Shown here: in pieces, positions 42,959 to 52,893 of the stretch
Layout: every line of letters begins with the position of its first letter
Numbering within the stretch: the first letter of the stretch is position 1
Assembly: GCA_041744575.1 (NCBI GenBank)
Contig: JBGTKP010000008.1
Location: forward strand, 124,001 to 188,000
Origin: JTS-RE37 sp041744575
GTDB lineage: Bacteria; Bacteroidota; Bacteroidia; Flavobacteriales; Flavobacteriaceae
Direction: 5' to 3'
Length of the DNA: 64,000 bases
The notes under the pieces: model-generated
The model's database searches: none
What the model was told of the DNA's origin: nothing
The model's input: only the letters and a program-made list of their open reading frames with translations
Program-made: the position numbers and the translations under genes

Positions 42959-45340
42959 ATGTTAAAAAACCATCTAAAAATCGCGTGGAGGAACCTAAAG
43001 AGACGTCTTTTATTTTCCGCAGTTAACATTCTCGGACTCTCCATAGGGTTATCCAGCGCATTCCTTATTTACTTTTGGGTTACTGATGAATATAAGGTCG
43101 ACCGTTTTCATGCCAACGGCGACCGACTTTATCAGATTATGGAAAAGAGTACCGAAAATGGTATTGTCCAGATCCATGACGGCACACAGGGTCCTCTTTC
43201 CGACGCCCTGGAAAAGGATATTCCTGAAGTGGAAAATGCGGTCACAGTTATGGATCTTGGAAAAGAGGGGATGAGTCTTACTCTGAGGAACGGCGTGAAT
43301 ACATTTAAATCGGAGGGTTTGTTCGCAGGAAAGGCATTTTTCGAAACCTTTTCCTTTCCCTTGTTGGTCGGAAGATCCGGGGAGGTCCTTTTAAAAAAGG
43401 AGTCTGTGGTGATTTCAGAAAATTTAGCAGCCAAGTTATATGGCTCGCCAAATAAGGCTATAGGTCAATCCATCGAATATGAAATGTTCGGAATCGTACA
43501 GAACGGATTGATTTCCGGTATTTTCAGAAATCCCCCGGGAAACTCAACCCTGCAGTTCGATTATGTTGCCACCAAGCAGAAATTTGTGGAAGATATATGG
43601 ACCAACGGCCTCATTTGGGAAAACACTGGCCCTCAGACCTATGTAATGCTCAAAGCAAATGTGGATATGGCTGCATTTGATAGGAAAATCGAGCACCTGA
43701 TAGATCGTTACTCTGAGTACAATACCTTCACCCTTTTCACAAGAAAGTTCACCGATACCTATCTCAGAGGAAATTTTGAAAATGGCGTACAAACCGGTGG
43801 CAGAATCACATACATACGCTTAATGGGATTCATTGCGGTGTTGATATTGCTCATTGCCTGTATCAATTTTATGAATCTTTCAACGGCAAGGGTTTCCCGC
43901 AGATTCAAGGAAATTGGAATAAAGAAAACAATTGGAGGGACTAAAAAAGTCCTGATCTTCCAGTTTCTTTCAGAATCAGTCCTCCTCACCTACCTTTCCC
44001 TGATCCTCGCGCTTGTCCTGGTTATTGCCTCTATCCCCCTCTTTAACTTTATCACCGGGAAAGAACTTGGATTGCGTTTCAGCCTGGGAGAAATCGCATT
44101 TATCCTGGTTACAACTCTGATCACCGGTCTGATATCCGGCAGCTATCCCGCATTTTATCTTGCCAATTTCAGTCCCCTGGCTGCATTGACCGGCAAATTA
44201 CATAAAGTTGGAAGTGTCATAAACGCACGGAAAGGGCTGGTGGTTTTCCAGTTTATGGCCTCGCTTGTGTTGATCATATCTGTTCTGGTCATTAATGAGC
44301 AGGTCCGTTATGCCCTGAATAAACCTGTCGGTTTTGAAAGGGACCATGTGGTTTCCTTTGACCTCGAAGGAAAAGCCTATGCAGAACCACAGGTATTATT
44401 TGACGAACTGGATAAAATTGAAGGAGTGGTCGGAATGGGGGCCATCACTGAGTCGATTATCAGTGAGGAGGGCGGATCTTCTACCTATGGTCTGGAATGG
44501 CCGGGGAAAATAGAGGGTACTGAAATCGATTTTATCATCCGTAATGTGGATGAGGATCTGATGAAAACCCTTGGGATCGAAATCGCGGAAGGCCAGGGAT
44601 TTAACAGGGAACTGGGTGCCCCGGAAACATTCCTCATCCTGAATAAGGAGGCCATAAAATTAATGGGATTGAAAGATCCGGTGGGGCGTAAGGTACAGCT
44701 CTGGGGAGAAGAAAAAACCATCCTGGGGGTCATGAGGGACTTCAATACCGCATCCGTAATGCAGCCGATTTCTCCGGTTATTTTTGCTTATTCTGCGAAT
44801 CAAATGGGGAAGGCGATGCTTAAACTGCAAACACGTATGGAACAAAAAGCCCTGGAACAAATTGAAGCTGCATATATCCGATTCAATCCCGGATATCAGT
44901 TCAATTTTTCATTTTTGGATCAGACCTTCGAGAAACAATACCTTTCCGAAAAGCGGATTCTGAGCCTCGGCAGGTATTTTGCGTATCTGGCTGTTTTTAT
45001 TTCTTGCCTTGGTCTCTTTGGCCTGGCAGCATTTGATACAGAACTACGTAACAAGGAGATAAGCATAAGAAAAGTATTGGGTTCCACCTCACTCGGAATT
45101 TTCAAATTGCTTTCTACTGACTTTATCAAACTTGTTTTGATTGCAATTGTAATTGCCACACCGATTGCTTGGTATGTCATGCAGGACTGGCTCTCGCAGT
45201 TCGCCTACCACATTTCTATCAGTTGGCGGGTCTTTGCGATCTCCGGCCTTGCAACCATCCTTACCGCCATAGTCACCATTAGCTTTCAGGTGATCAGGGC
45301 CGCAGTGGCGAATCCGGTCAAAGGCCTGAGGACTGAATAA
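42959..45340 (+). CDS. FtsX/MacB-type ABC permease 1 of 6
   Basis: 793 residues from the ATG at 42959; an in-frame GTG at 42914 gives a 15-residue extension with no similarity. Architecture: TM1 (about 17-42), first MacB-like periplasmic domain, TM2-4 (about 280-410) with LLIACINFMNLSTARV and RRFKEIGIKKTIGGTKKVLI, TM5, second periplasmic domain, TM6-8, ending NPVKGLRTE. So it is a fusion of two 4-TM MacB modules. The pre-TM2 stretch RGNFENGVQTGGRI is shared with permease 5. Its first 35 bases differ at one position from those of permease 2. Confidence 0.93.
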   Translation: MLKNHLKIAWRNLKRRLLFSAVNILGLSIGLSSAFLIYFWVTDEYKVDRFHANGDRLYQIMEKSTENGIVQIHDGTQGPLSDALEKDIPEVENAVTVMDLGKEGMSLTLRNGVNTFKSEGLFAGKAFFETFSFPLLVGRSGEVLLKKESVVISENLAAKLYGSPNKAIGQSIEYEMFGIVQNGLISGIFRNPPGNSTLQFDYVATKQKFVEDIWTNGLIWENTGPQTYVMLKANVDMAAFDRKIEHLIDRYSEYNTFTLFTRKFTDTYLRGNFENGVQTGGRITYIRLMGFIAVLILLIACINFMNLSTARVSRRFKEIGIKKTIGGTKKVLIFQFLSESVLLTYLSLILALVLVIASIPLFNFITGKELGLRFSLGEIAFILVTTLITGLISGSYPAFYLANFSPLAALTGKLHKVGSVINARKGLVVFQFMASLVLIISVLVINEQVRYALNKPVGFERDHVVSFDLEGKAYAEPQVLFDELDKIEGVVGMGAITESIISEEGGSSTYGLEWPGKIEGTEIDFIIRNVDEDLMKTLGIEIAEGQGFNRELGAPETFLILNKEAIKLMGLKDPVGRKVQLWGEEKTILGVMRDFNTASVMQPISPVIFAYSANQMGKAMLKLQTRMEQKALEQIEAAYIRFNPGYQFNFSFLDQTFEKQYLSEKRILSLGRYFAYLAVFISCLGLFGLAAFDTELRNKEISIRKVLGSTSLGIFKLLSTDFIKLVLIAIVIATPIAWYVMQDWLSQFAYHISISWRVFAISGLATILTAIVTISFQVIRAAVANPVKGLRTE

Positions 45341-45369
45341 GTGCCGGTTATTCTTTAATAGAAACGACT

Positions 45370-47820
45370 ATGTTAAAAAACCATCTAAAAATCGCCTGGA
45401 GGAATATCCTGAAAAATAAGGGGCTTTTCATCATTAACAGCATCGGACTTTCCATTGGCATAGCGGCATGCCTTACCATTGCCTTGTTTGTAAAAGATGA
45501 GTTGTCCTATGATCGCTTTAACGCCCATGCAGATCGTATCGTACGCGTGGTGCTCAATGCAAAGATCGGAGATGAGATCATCCAAGAAGCCGGGATCATG
45601 GCACCAGTGGCGGGTACACTGAGCCAGGAATTCCCGGAAGTAGAGGCCGCTACCCGGGTCATCTCTATATCGGACAGAACGCGGGTAAACTATGACGGAA
45701 AAACCATAAGACAAGGAAAACTGGCCTTTGTCGACCCAGGTTTTTTTGATGTCTTTACCTTTCCTCTGATTAAAGGAGATGCAAGGCAGGCCCTAAACGG
45801 GGCGGGATCCGTGGTACTTACCAGGGAGCTGGCCGAAACCTATTTTGGCACTGAAGATCCAATAAATAAGACACTCTTAATTGAGGACATTGGTGTTTAT
45901 GGCCCCAGTGACTACATAGACGCCGCGGGATTGTATACAGTAACAGGGATCGTGGAAGCATTTCCCGATGCCTCTCATATGAAATTTGATCTGCTGGCTT
46001 CCATGGCCAGTAACGCCGATGCTACCAACCAAAGCTGGTTAAGCGGCAGCTATCATACCTATCTTTTGCTCAAAGCCGGAACAGCCATCGAATCGCTGGA
46101 AGGGAAAATGACCGGGATTACTAAAAAGTATATGAGTTCGCAGTTGGAAACCAGTCTGGGTATGTCCTATGAGAAGTTCTTTGAGAGCGGTAATAGGGTA
46201 GGTTTGGAGTTTCAACCTCTCAAAAAAATCCATTTGTATTCTAATTTGAGGGGGAATTTTGAACAGGGAGGTGATATTGATACGGTCTATATTTTTTCTG
46301 CCATTGCCCTGTTTACGATGCTCATTGCCTGCATCAATTTTATAAACCTCTCAACTGCCGGGGCTTCCAAACGTTTCAAGGAAATCGGGATGCGAAAGGT
46401 ACTTGGATCGGCAAGACACCATTTGATCTACCAGTTTCTTACTGAAGCATTTTTTTCTGTGTTTTTTGCCATGGGAACCGGATTACTTATCTTTTATCTG
46501 GCCCTCCCTTATTTCAATGATCTTTCGGGCAAACATTTTGAATACAATCACCTCCTGACCCCATGGTTCTTTGGGGTGCTTTTTTTGCTTACATTGCTGA
46601 TCAGCCTTATGGCAGGAGCGTATCCCGCCTTCTTCATGTCAGGATTCAAGCCTATCCACTCCTTGCGCAATGTCTTCATCACAGGTCGTAGCAAAGGCAT
46701 CCGAAGCGGATTGGTAGTTTTCCAGTTCGCCATCTCTGTGGGCCTCATCTTTGCTGTTTTGGTAGTCAACCAACAGATGACCTATATTCAGAACAAGGAT
46801 ATAGGATATAACCGGGAGGGTCTTATCGTAATCAGGGATGCCGGATTGCTGAGCAGCCGCCTTCCCGCGTTTAAATCAGAACTTGAAAAGGATCCCAGGG
46901 TTTCCCACATAACAACGTCGGCTTTTGTTCCGGCAGGACCATCGGATGATTCGCAGTCGATGGTTTCGAGCAGGGATGAAAATATCAAGCTGCGGGTAAG
47001 GTCTTATGGCGTGGATGAAGACTATATGGCCACCCTCGGTATGCGCTTGCTGGAGGGCCGCAATTTTTCAAAGGAATTCGGTGATGAGGAAGACAATATC
47101 ATCATCAACCAGACGGCAGTGCGGGTTTTCAGATTGGGAGAACAGCCGGTGGGAAAGACCCTGATGGAGTCCATAAACAATGAAGGCGGAAAAAAAATCC
47201 TGCATATCATTGGGGTGGTGCATGATTTCAATGTGCGATCCCTGCATGAACCCATGGAGCCGGCTATGTTGAGATACAATCCGTACTATGGGCTCATCCT
47301 CCGGGCAAAATCCACTGATATGCCCGGACTGGTTGCAAGTATGGAATCTCTCTGGAACACTTTTGGCACAGCTGAAAGCTTTGAATATGCCTACCTGGAT
47401 GAACTCTACAACCAAACCTACCTGCCGGAGCGGAACATGCGTCAAATGCTGCAAATTTTTGCCTTTCTGACCATTTTTGTAGCGTGTCTGGGACTGCTCG
47501 GGCTGGTCACATATACCACCCAGCAAAGATTCAAGGAAATTGGGATACGAAAAGTCTTAGGGTCATCCGTACCCGGAATTGTGGGCTTACTGGCGCTGGA
47601 TTTCCTGAAATGGATCTTCATGTCTATGGTAATTGCCTTTCCGCTTGGATTCTGGTTAATGAATGAATGGCTGGAAGACTTCGCGTTCCATATCAATATT
47701 CAGTGGTGGATATTCGCCCTTTCCGGGAGTATCACATTGATCATTGCGTTTGTGACAATTTGTTCAAGGAGTATACAGGCAGCACTAATAAATCCTGCCA
47801 AGAGTCTGCGGACGGAATGA
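45370..47820 (+). CDS. FtsX/MacB-type ABC permease 2 of 6
   Basis: 816 residues, same two-module 8-TM plan. It starts MLKNHLKIAWRNILKNKGLF. First FtsX module: LIACINFINLSTAGASKRFK, then EIGMRKVLGSARHHLIYQFL. Second module: LLGLVTYTTQQRFKEIGIRK and KVLGSSVPGIVGLLALDFLK. It ends NPAKSLRTE. It starts 29 bases after permease 1. The periplasmic domains have diverged strongly from the neighbours, which is where substrate choice or adaptor contact is expected. Confidence 0.93.
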   Translation: MLKNHLKIAWRNILKNKGLFIINSIGLSIGIAACLTIALFVKDELSYDRFNAHADRIVRVVLNAKIGDEIIQEAGIMAPVAGTLSQEFPEVEAATRVISISDRTRVNYDGKTIRQGKLAFVDPGFFDVFTFPLIKGDARQALNGAGSVVLTRELAETYFGTEDPINKTLLIEDIGVYGPSDYIDAAGLYTVTGIVEAFPDASHMKFDLLASMASNADATNQSWLSGSYHTYLLLKAGTAIESLEGKMTGITKKYMSSQLETSLGMSYEKFFESGNRVGLEFQPLKKIHLYSNLRGNFEQGGDIDTVYIFSAIALFTMLIACINFINLSTAGASKRFKEIGMRKVLGSARHHLIYQFLTEAFFSVFFAMGTGLLIFYLALPYFNDLSGKHFEYNHLLTPWFFGVLFLLTLLISLMAGAYPAFFMSGFKPIHSLRNVFITGRSKGIRSGLVVFQFAISVGLIFAVLVVNQQMTYIQNKDIGYNREGLIVIRDAGLLSSRLPAFKSELEKDPRVSHITTSAFVPAGPSDDSQSMVSSRDENIKLRVRSYGVDEDYMATLGMRLLEGRNFSKEFGDEEDNIIINQTAVRVFRLGEQPVGKTLMESINNEGGKKILHIIGVVHDFNVRSLHEPMEPAMLRYNPYYGLILRAKSTDMPGLVASMESLWNTFGTAESFEYAYLDELYNQTYLPERNMRQMLQIFAFLTIFVACLGLLGLVTYTTQQRFKEIGIRKVLGSSVPGIVGLLALDFLKWIFMSMVIAFPLGFWLMNEWLEDFAFHINIQWWIFALSGSITLIIAFVTICSRSIQAALINPAKSLRTE

Positions 47821-47884
47821 ACATCGAAAGGCGGTACCCATATAAATAAAAGTATCATGAAAATCAATATTTAAGAAGACCACC

Positions 47885-50317
47885 ATGATCAAGAACTATA
47901 TAATAATTGCCTGGAGGAACCTTTTAAAAAGCAAAGTCTATTCCGTTATCAACATCGGGGGTCTGGCCATAGGCGTAGCTGCCTGCGTGCTGATCCTTCA
48001 GTTTGTAGCGTTTGAATTCAGCTATGAGGATTTTCATAAGGATTTGGACCGGATTTACCGGGTGAAGCAGGATAGGTATGATGATGGGGTGCTGACCACG
48101 GAATGGGCCGCCGGCGCTTACGCTGTCGGAAACAATTTCAAGGATAGGATCCCTGAAATCGAGGATTTTACTAAAGTTATCCGAGCCGGTGACGTTGTAG
48201 TGGATACCGGCGGGCAGGCCCTAAAACTGGAAAATGTTTTCTATGCCAGTGAATCTTTTTTTTCGCTTTTCTCATATCCTTTGTTAAGTGGATATAAGAC
48301 CACTGTGTTGAAAGAACCAGGGACAGTCCTCCTTTCAGAATCTTCTGCCAAAAAAACATTCGGCACGACTGAGGTCATTGGAAAATCCATACGGTTCAAC
48401 AGTACCCAGGATTTCAGGATTACGGGCGTATTCAAGGACATGCCGGTCAATACCCAATTGCGTCCGGAAGTCCTCATATCCTATAGCAGCTTCAGGGAAA
48501 GGATTCTGGCCCGTGATAACCAGGATCCCCGATCCGACATGGATACCTGGTGGACCAATGACGGTTGTCTTACCTATTTAAAGCTGAAAGTTGGGGTGAA
48601 ACCGGAAGAGGTAGAAGCAAAATTTATTCCAGTAGTGGAAGAGTTGGTGGGAGATGAATTAAAAAAGTTCAATAGCGCTGCCATATATTCATTGCAACCC
48701 CTGGCCGATATCCATCTGTATTCCCATTTTATGGAAGAACCGGGAACTACGGGAGATGGTAAAACGGTTTATCTTTTGCTCGGGATCGCTTTATTTATCG
48801 TGGTGATTGCCTGGGTCAATTATATCAATCTCGCCACCGCCCGCGCCATAGGGAGGGCCAAAGAAGTTGGGATACGAAAAACGGTGGGTTCCCAGCGAAA
48901 ACAATTGATGGCACAATTTTTTGTGGAATCCCTATTGTTCAATAGCCTCGCCCTCGTCCTGGCGCTGGGCATTACGGCACTGGCAATCCCATTTTTCAAT
49001 GAAGTTTCCCGACAGGCATTGTCTTACCGGTTTTTAATAGATAGTAATTTCTGGTTCGGGCTGGGGGTGGTATTTATCGTGGGTGTGGTACTCTCCGGAG
49101 CGTATCCTGCCCTGGTTCTTTCCCGGTTTAAACCGGTCGAAGTCCTTAGGGGGAAATTGGGTGGAACACCACAGGGCGCTCTCCTGCGAAAATCCCTGGT
49201 CGTTTTTCAATTTGCCGCTTCTTTATTTTTATTGATTGGAACACTCGCAGTCTACCAGCAGATACAGTTTATGCGTAAGCAGTCCCTAGGTCTGGCCATA
49301 GATAAAACGCTGATTGTCTCCCCGCCAATAGTTGCCGATTCCACTTATTCAAGTCAGATGAACGCATTTAAAGAAAGTCTGGTTCAATATCCGTCAATCA
49401 AAGGGGTGGCAACCGCCACCACCATCCCCGGTCAACCGGTTGACTGGAATGCCGGCGGCATACGACTGGTTTCCGAAGATGAAACGGATGCGAAGCAGTA
49501 TCGTGTCATTGGGGTAGACTATCACTATATTGAACAGTTTGGCCTTAAATTGATAGCCGGTCGTGCGTTCTCGGAAGACTTTGGAGCCGATCCCAATGCC
49601 GTCATCTTCAACAGGACGGGGATCAGTCAGCTTGGTTTCACCAACCCTGAAGAGGCGGTCGGTAAACGTATTGAATTCTGGGGGGATCAATACACCATTG
49701 TGGGGGTATCCGAAAATTTTAACCAGGAATCCCTGAGGCTGCCATATGAACCCTTGATCCTCCGCCTGATCCCGGATGTTCAAGGCTATTTTGCCATTAA
49801 GCATACAGCGGAAAATGTGGCGGAGACTATCTCACAGGTTCGAATGGAATGGGATATATTTTTTCCGGGAAATACATTCGAGTATTTTTTTCTGAAGGAC
49901 CACTTCAACAATCAATATAAAGCAGACCAACGTTTTGGGAAAGTATTCGGGCTTTTTACCTCCCTGGCTATATTGGTAGCCTGCCTGGGGTTGTTCGGGC
50001 TGGCATCCTTTACTACTTTGCAAAGAACGAGGGAAATTGGTATCCGCAAAGTACTCGGGGCTTCAGTGTCTGGCATCCTAAAGTTGTTATACAAAGATTA
50101 CGCAATCCTTTTATTGGTCGCTTTTCTTATTGCAATTCCCATCGCATGGTTGACCATAAATCAATGGCTTCAGGCATATGCATTTCGAATCTCAATTCAT
50201 TGGACATTCTTCGCGCTCCCGTTTCTGTCGATAGTGGTGATTGCCCTTCTGACGGTCAGCATCCAGAGTATAAAAGCCTCATTGGCTAACCCGGTCAAAA
50301 GTCTGCGGACGGAATGA
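47885..50317 (+). CDS. FtsX/MacB-type ABC permease 3 of 6
   Basis: 810 residues, same plan. It starts MIKNYIIIAWRNLLKSKVYS. First module VVIAWVNYINLATARAIGRA, with Trp-Val where the others have Cys-Ile, then KEVGIRKTVGSQRKQLMAQF. Second module GLASFTTLQRTREIGIRKVL. It ends LANPVKSLRTE. The last 18 bases are identical to the end of permease 2. Sixty-four bases separate it from permease 2. Confidence 0.93.
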   Translation: MIKNYIIIAWRNLLKSKVYSVINIGGLAIGVAACVLILQFVAFEFSYEDFHKDLDRIYRVKQDRYDDGVLTTEWAAGAYAVGNNFKDRIPEIEDFTKVIRAGDVVVDTGGQALKLENVFYASESFFSLFSYPLLSGYKTTVLKEPGTVLLSESSAKKTFGTTEVIGKSIRFNSTQDFRITGVFKDMPVNTQLRPEVLISYSSFRERILARDNQDPRSDMDTWWTNDGCLTYLKLKVGVKPEEVEAKFIPVVEELVGDELKKFNSAAIYSLQPLADIHLYSHFMEEPGTTGDGKTVYLLLGIALFIVVIAWVNYINLATARAIGRAKEVGIRKTVGSQRKQLMAQFFVESLLFNSLALVLALGITALAIPFFNEVSRQALSYRFLIDSNFWFGLGVVFIVGVVLSGAYPALVLSRFKPVEVLRGKLGGTPQGALLRKSLVVFQFAASLFLLIGTLAVYQQIQFMRKQSLGLAIDKTLIVSPPIVADSTYSSQMNAFKESLVQYPSIKGVATATTIPGQPVDWNAGGIRLVSEDETDAKQYRVIGVDYHYIEQFGLKLIAGRAFSEDFGADPNAVIFNRTGISQLGFTNPEEAVGKRIEFWGDQYTIVGVSENFNQESLRLPYEPLILRLIPDVQGYFAIKHTAENVAETISQVRMEWDIFFPGNTFEYFFLKDHFNNQYKADQRFGKVFGLFTSLAILVACLGLFGLASFTTLQRTREIGIRKVLGASVSGILKLLYKDYAILLLVAFLIAIPIAWLTINQWLQAYAFRISIHWTFFALPFLSIVVIALLTVSIQSIKASLANPVKSLRTE

Positions 50318-50417
50318 TCAGCACATTAAGGAGTACCAGGATATCAAAGGAAGATCATGAAATAGACGTCAAGAATAAATTATAATAGACAAGTTCATCG
50401 TTAAAAATCAATTAAAC

Positions 50418-52847
50418 ATGTTCAGAAATTATTTAAAAATCGCCTGGAGGAACCTTTGGAAACACAAGGGCTTCTCTGCCATTAATATCGGGGGCCTGTC
50501 CCTGGGACTGTCCTGTTTTATACTGATTGCACTCTATATCACCGATGAATTAAGCTATGACCGGTATAATGAAAAAGCGAACAGGATTTTCAGGGTTAAT
50601 TCCGATATCCGATTCGGAGGCACCGACCTGATCATGGCAGTATCCGCGGACCCTATGGGTGCTACCTTAAAAAAAGATTATCCCCAGGTAGAGGAATTTA
50701 CCCGTTTCTATAATTCCAATGGCGCGAAGCTTATTAAAAAGGACAACGAATTTATCATTGAGGATAAAGTGACACATGCAGATTCCACCCTTTTCAAGGT
50801 CTTTACGCTTCCTTCAATATTGGGAAATACCTCAACCGCCCTTAACGAACCCAACACCGTTGTGATTACCGAAACCGTTGCCAATAAATATTTCGGTTCG
50901 GTCAGTAATGCGCTGGGCAATACCCTGGAAACAGACGATGAAAACGGGATCTATAAAATTACGGCAATCATTGAGGACCTGCCCCATAACTCTCATTTCA
51001 ATTTTGATTTTTTCTTTTCTATGGACAATGTGGATTATGGTTTTGGCAATTTCCTAAGCCATAATTTTCATACCTATATAGTCTTAAAACCGGGGGAGGA
51101 TTACAAAAAATTCAATCAAAATTTCCTAACCGTCATCAATAAGTACGTATTACCACAGGCGAAAGAGTTCATGAATATTGTCAGTATGTCCGAATTTGAA
51201 AGGAGCGGAAACAGACTGGAATATAGCCTGATCCCCCTTACAGATATACACCTTCATTCCGCCAGAACAGTAGAAATGGGGGTGAATGGCAACATACAGT
51301 ATGTCTATATTTTTGCCGCTGCGGCCCTCTTTATCCTCCTTATCGCCTGTATCAATTTTATGAACCTTTCAACGGCTCGCTCGGCAGGAAGGGCCAATGA
51401 AGTGGGAATGCGCAAAGTATTGGGATCGGAAAAAATGACATTGATTGGACAGTTCCTTCTGGAATCGACTATAATGGCCTATTTTGCCATGTTCCTAGCC
51501 TTGGGCGTTACATGGCTGGCCATGTCCTGGTTTAATTCCATTGCAGGCAAGGAATTGGCCATTGGCACCTTATTGGAAACACGATATTTGTTGGTACTAT
51601 TGGTACTCCCGCTTCTTGTTGGGGGATTGGCAGGAGTGTATCCGGCGTTTTTTCTTTCATCATTCAAACCACTCGCTGTTTTGAAAGGGCAGCGGAATGC
51701 GGCGGTCAAAAAAAGCCATTTCAGAAATATTTTGGTCATTTTCCAATTCACCACATCCATTATTCTGGTGATCGGAACGCTAATCATTTACAAGCAACTC
51801 CACCATATCCAAACCTCCAAAATCGGATTTGATAAAGAGCAGGTAATTGTGGTCAGCAATACGGGACTGAGCACCGAAATGAGGGAAACGGTTAAAGATG
51901 AAATTGCCTCTCTCAATGGTGTAAAATCTGCCTCCTTCGGAGGTTTCCTCCCGGTGGAAAATTCCTCCCGTACGGATAATACCTTTTCAACCGACGCTGT
52001 AATGACCACTGACAATGCATTCAATATGCAATCCTGGCAGGTGGATTACAACTACATTCCAACCATGGCGATGGAGATGATAAGTGGCAGGAATTATTCT
52101 CCGGAATTTGGAACTGATTCCACAGCCATCATTATTAATGAAACAACTGCCAAACTCCTGGAATACGAAGATCCAATCGGTAAAAAGCTGTATTCAAAAG
52201 ACCAACAGGGGCTTGCCACAGAGTACACTATTATAGGGGTGGTAAAAAATTTCAACTTTGAATCGCTTCGTAAAAATATTGGCCCGCTTTCCCTTCGACT
52301 TGAAAATAATAGTTGGGCGTCTGCCTACCGGATAAGTACCTCTGATGTTAAAGGCCTGCTGCGAACTATACAAGCTACTTACAATGATTTTGCACCTGGC
52401 ATGCCATTTAATTATCAGTTTTTAGACGAAGCATTTGACAATATGTACCGGCAGGAACAGCGGGTGGGAAAAGTAGCCTTGAGTTTTGCGATCCTTGCCA
52501 TTGTAATTGCCTGCCTTGGATTATTTGGCCTGGCAACTTATATGGCCGAACAAAGAACCAAGGAAATTGGTATTCGGAAAGTGTTGGGAGCGTCTGTCAC
52601 CAATGTGGTATCCATGCTATCTGCCGATTTTTTACGGTTGGTACTCTTTTCCTTTGTTTTTGCCACGCCCTTTGCGTGGTGGATTATGCACAAATGGCTG
52701 GAGGAATTTGCTTTCAGGATAAATATGGGCTGGTGGATTTTTATAACAACGGGGGCCCTGGCTCTAATTCTTGCGCTCCTGACAGTGAGTTATCAGGCAC
52801 TAAAGGCCTCAATGGCCAATCCTGTTGAGAGTCTAAGGACCGAATGA
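50418..52847 (+). CDS. FtsX/MacB-type ABC permease 4 of 6
   Basis: 809 residues, same plan. It starts MFRNYLKIAWRNLWKHKGFS. First module LLIACINFMNLSTARSAGRA, then NEVGMRKVLGSEKMTLIGQF. Second module FGLATYMAEQRTKEIGIRKV. It ends MANPVESLRTE. The upstream gap of 100 bases is the longest between intact permeases and holds only a three-codon frame. Confidence 0.93.
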   Translation: MFRNYLKIAWRNLWKHKGFSAINIGGLSLGLSCFILIALYITDELSYDRYNEKANRIFRVNSDIRFGGTDLIMAVSADPMGATLKKDYPQVEEFTRFYNSNGAKLIKKDNEFIIEDKVTHADSTLFKVFTLPSILGNTSTALNEPNTVVITETVANKYFGSVSNALGNTLETDDENGIYKITAIIEDLPHNSHFNFDFFFSMDNVDYGFGNFLSHNFHTYIVLKPGEDYKKFNQNFLTVINKYVLPQAKEFMNIVSMSEFERSGNRLEYSLIPLTDIHLHSARTVEMGVNGNIQYVYIFAAAALFILLIACINFMNLSTARSAGRANEVGMRKVLGSEKMTLIGQFLLESTIMAYFAMFLALGVTWLAMSWFNSIAGKELAIGTLLETRYLLVLLVLPLLVGGLAGVYPAFFLSSFKPLAVLKGQRNAAVKKSHFRNILVIFQFTTSIILVIGTLIIYKQLHHIQTSKIGFDKEQVIVVSNTGLSTEMRETVKDEIASLNGVKSASFGGFLPVENSSRTDNTFSTDAVMTTDNAFNMQSWQVDYNYIPTMAMEMISGRNYSPEFGTDSTAIIINETTAKLLEYEDPIGKKLYSKDQQGLATEYTIIGVVKNFNFESLRKNIGPLSLRLENNSWASAYRISTSDVKGLLRTIQATYNDFAPGMPFNYQFLDEAFDNMYRQEQRVGKVALSFAILAIVIACLGLFGLATYMAEQRTKEIGIRKVLGASVTNVVSMLSADFLRLVLFSFVFATPFAWWIMHKWLEEFAFRINMGWWIFITTGALALILALLTVSYQALKASMANPVESLRTE

Positions 52848-52893
52848 CCCGGACGGTTGAAAGTTGAATAAAAAATTCTAAAAATAGAATGAT

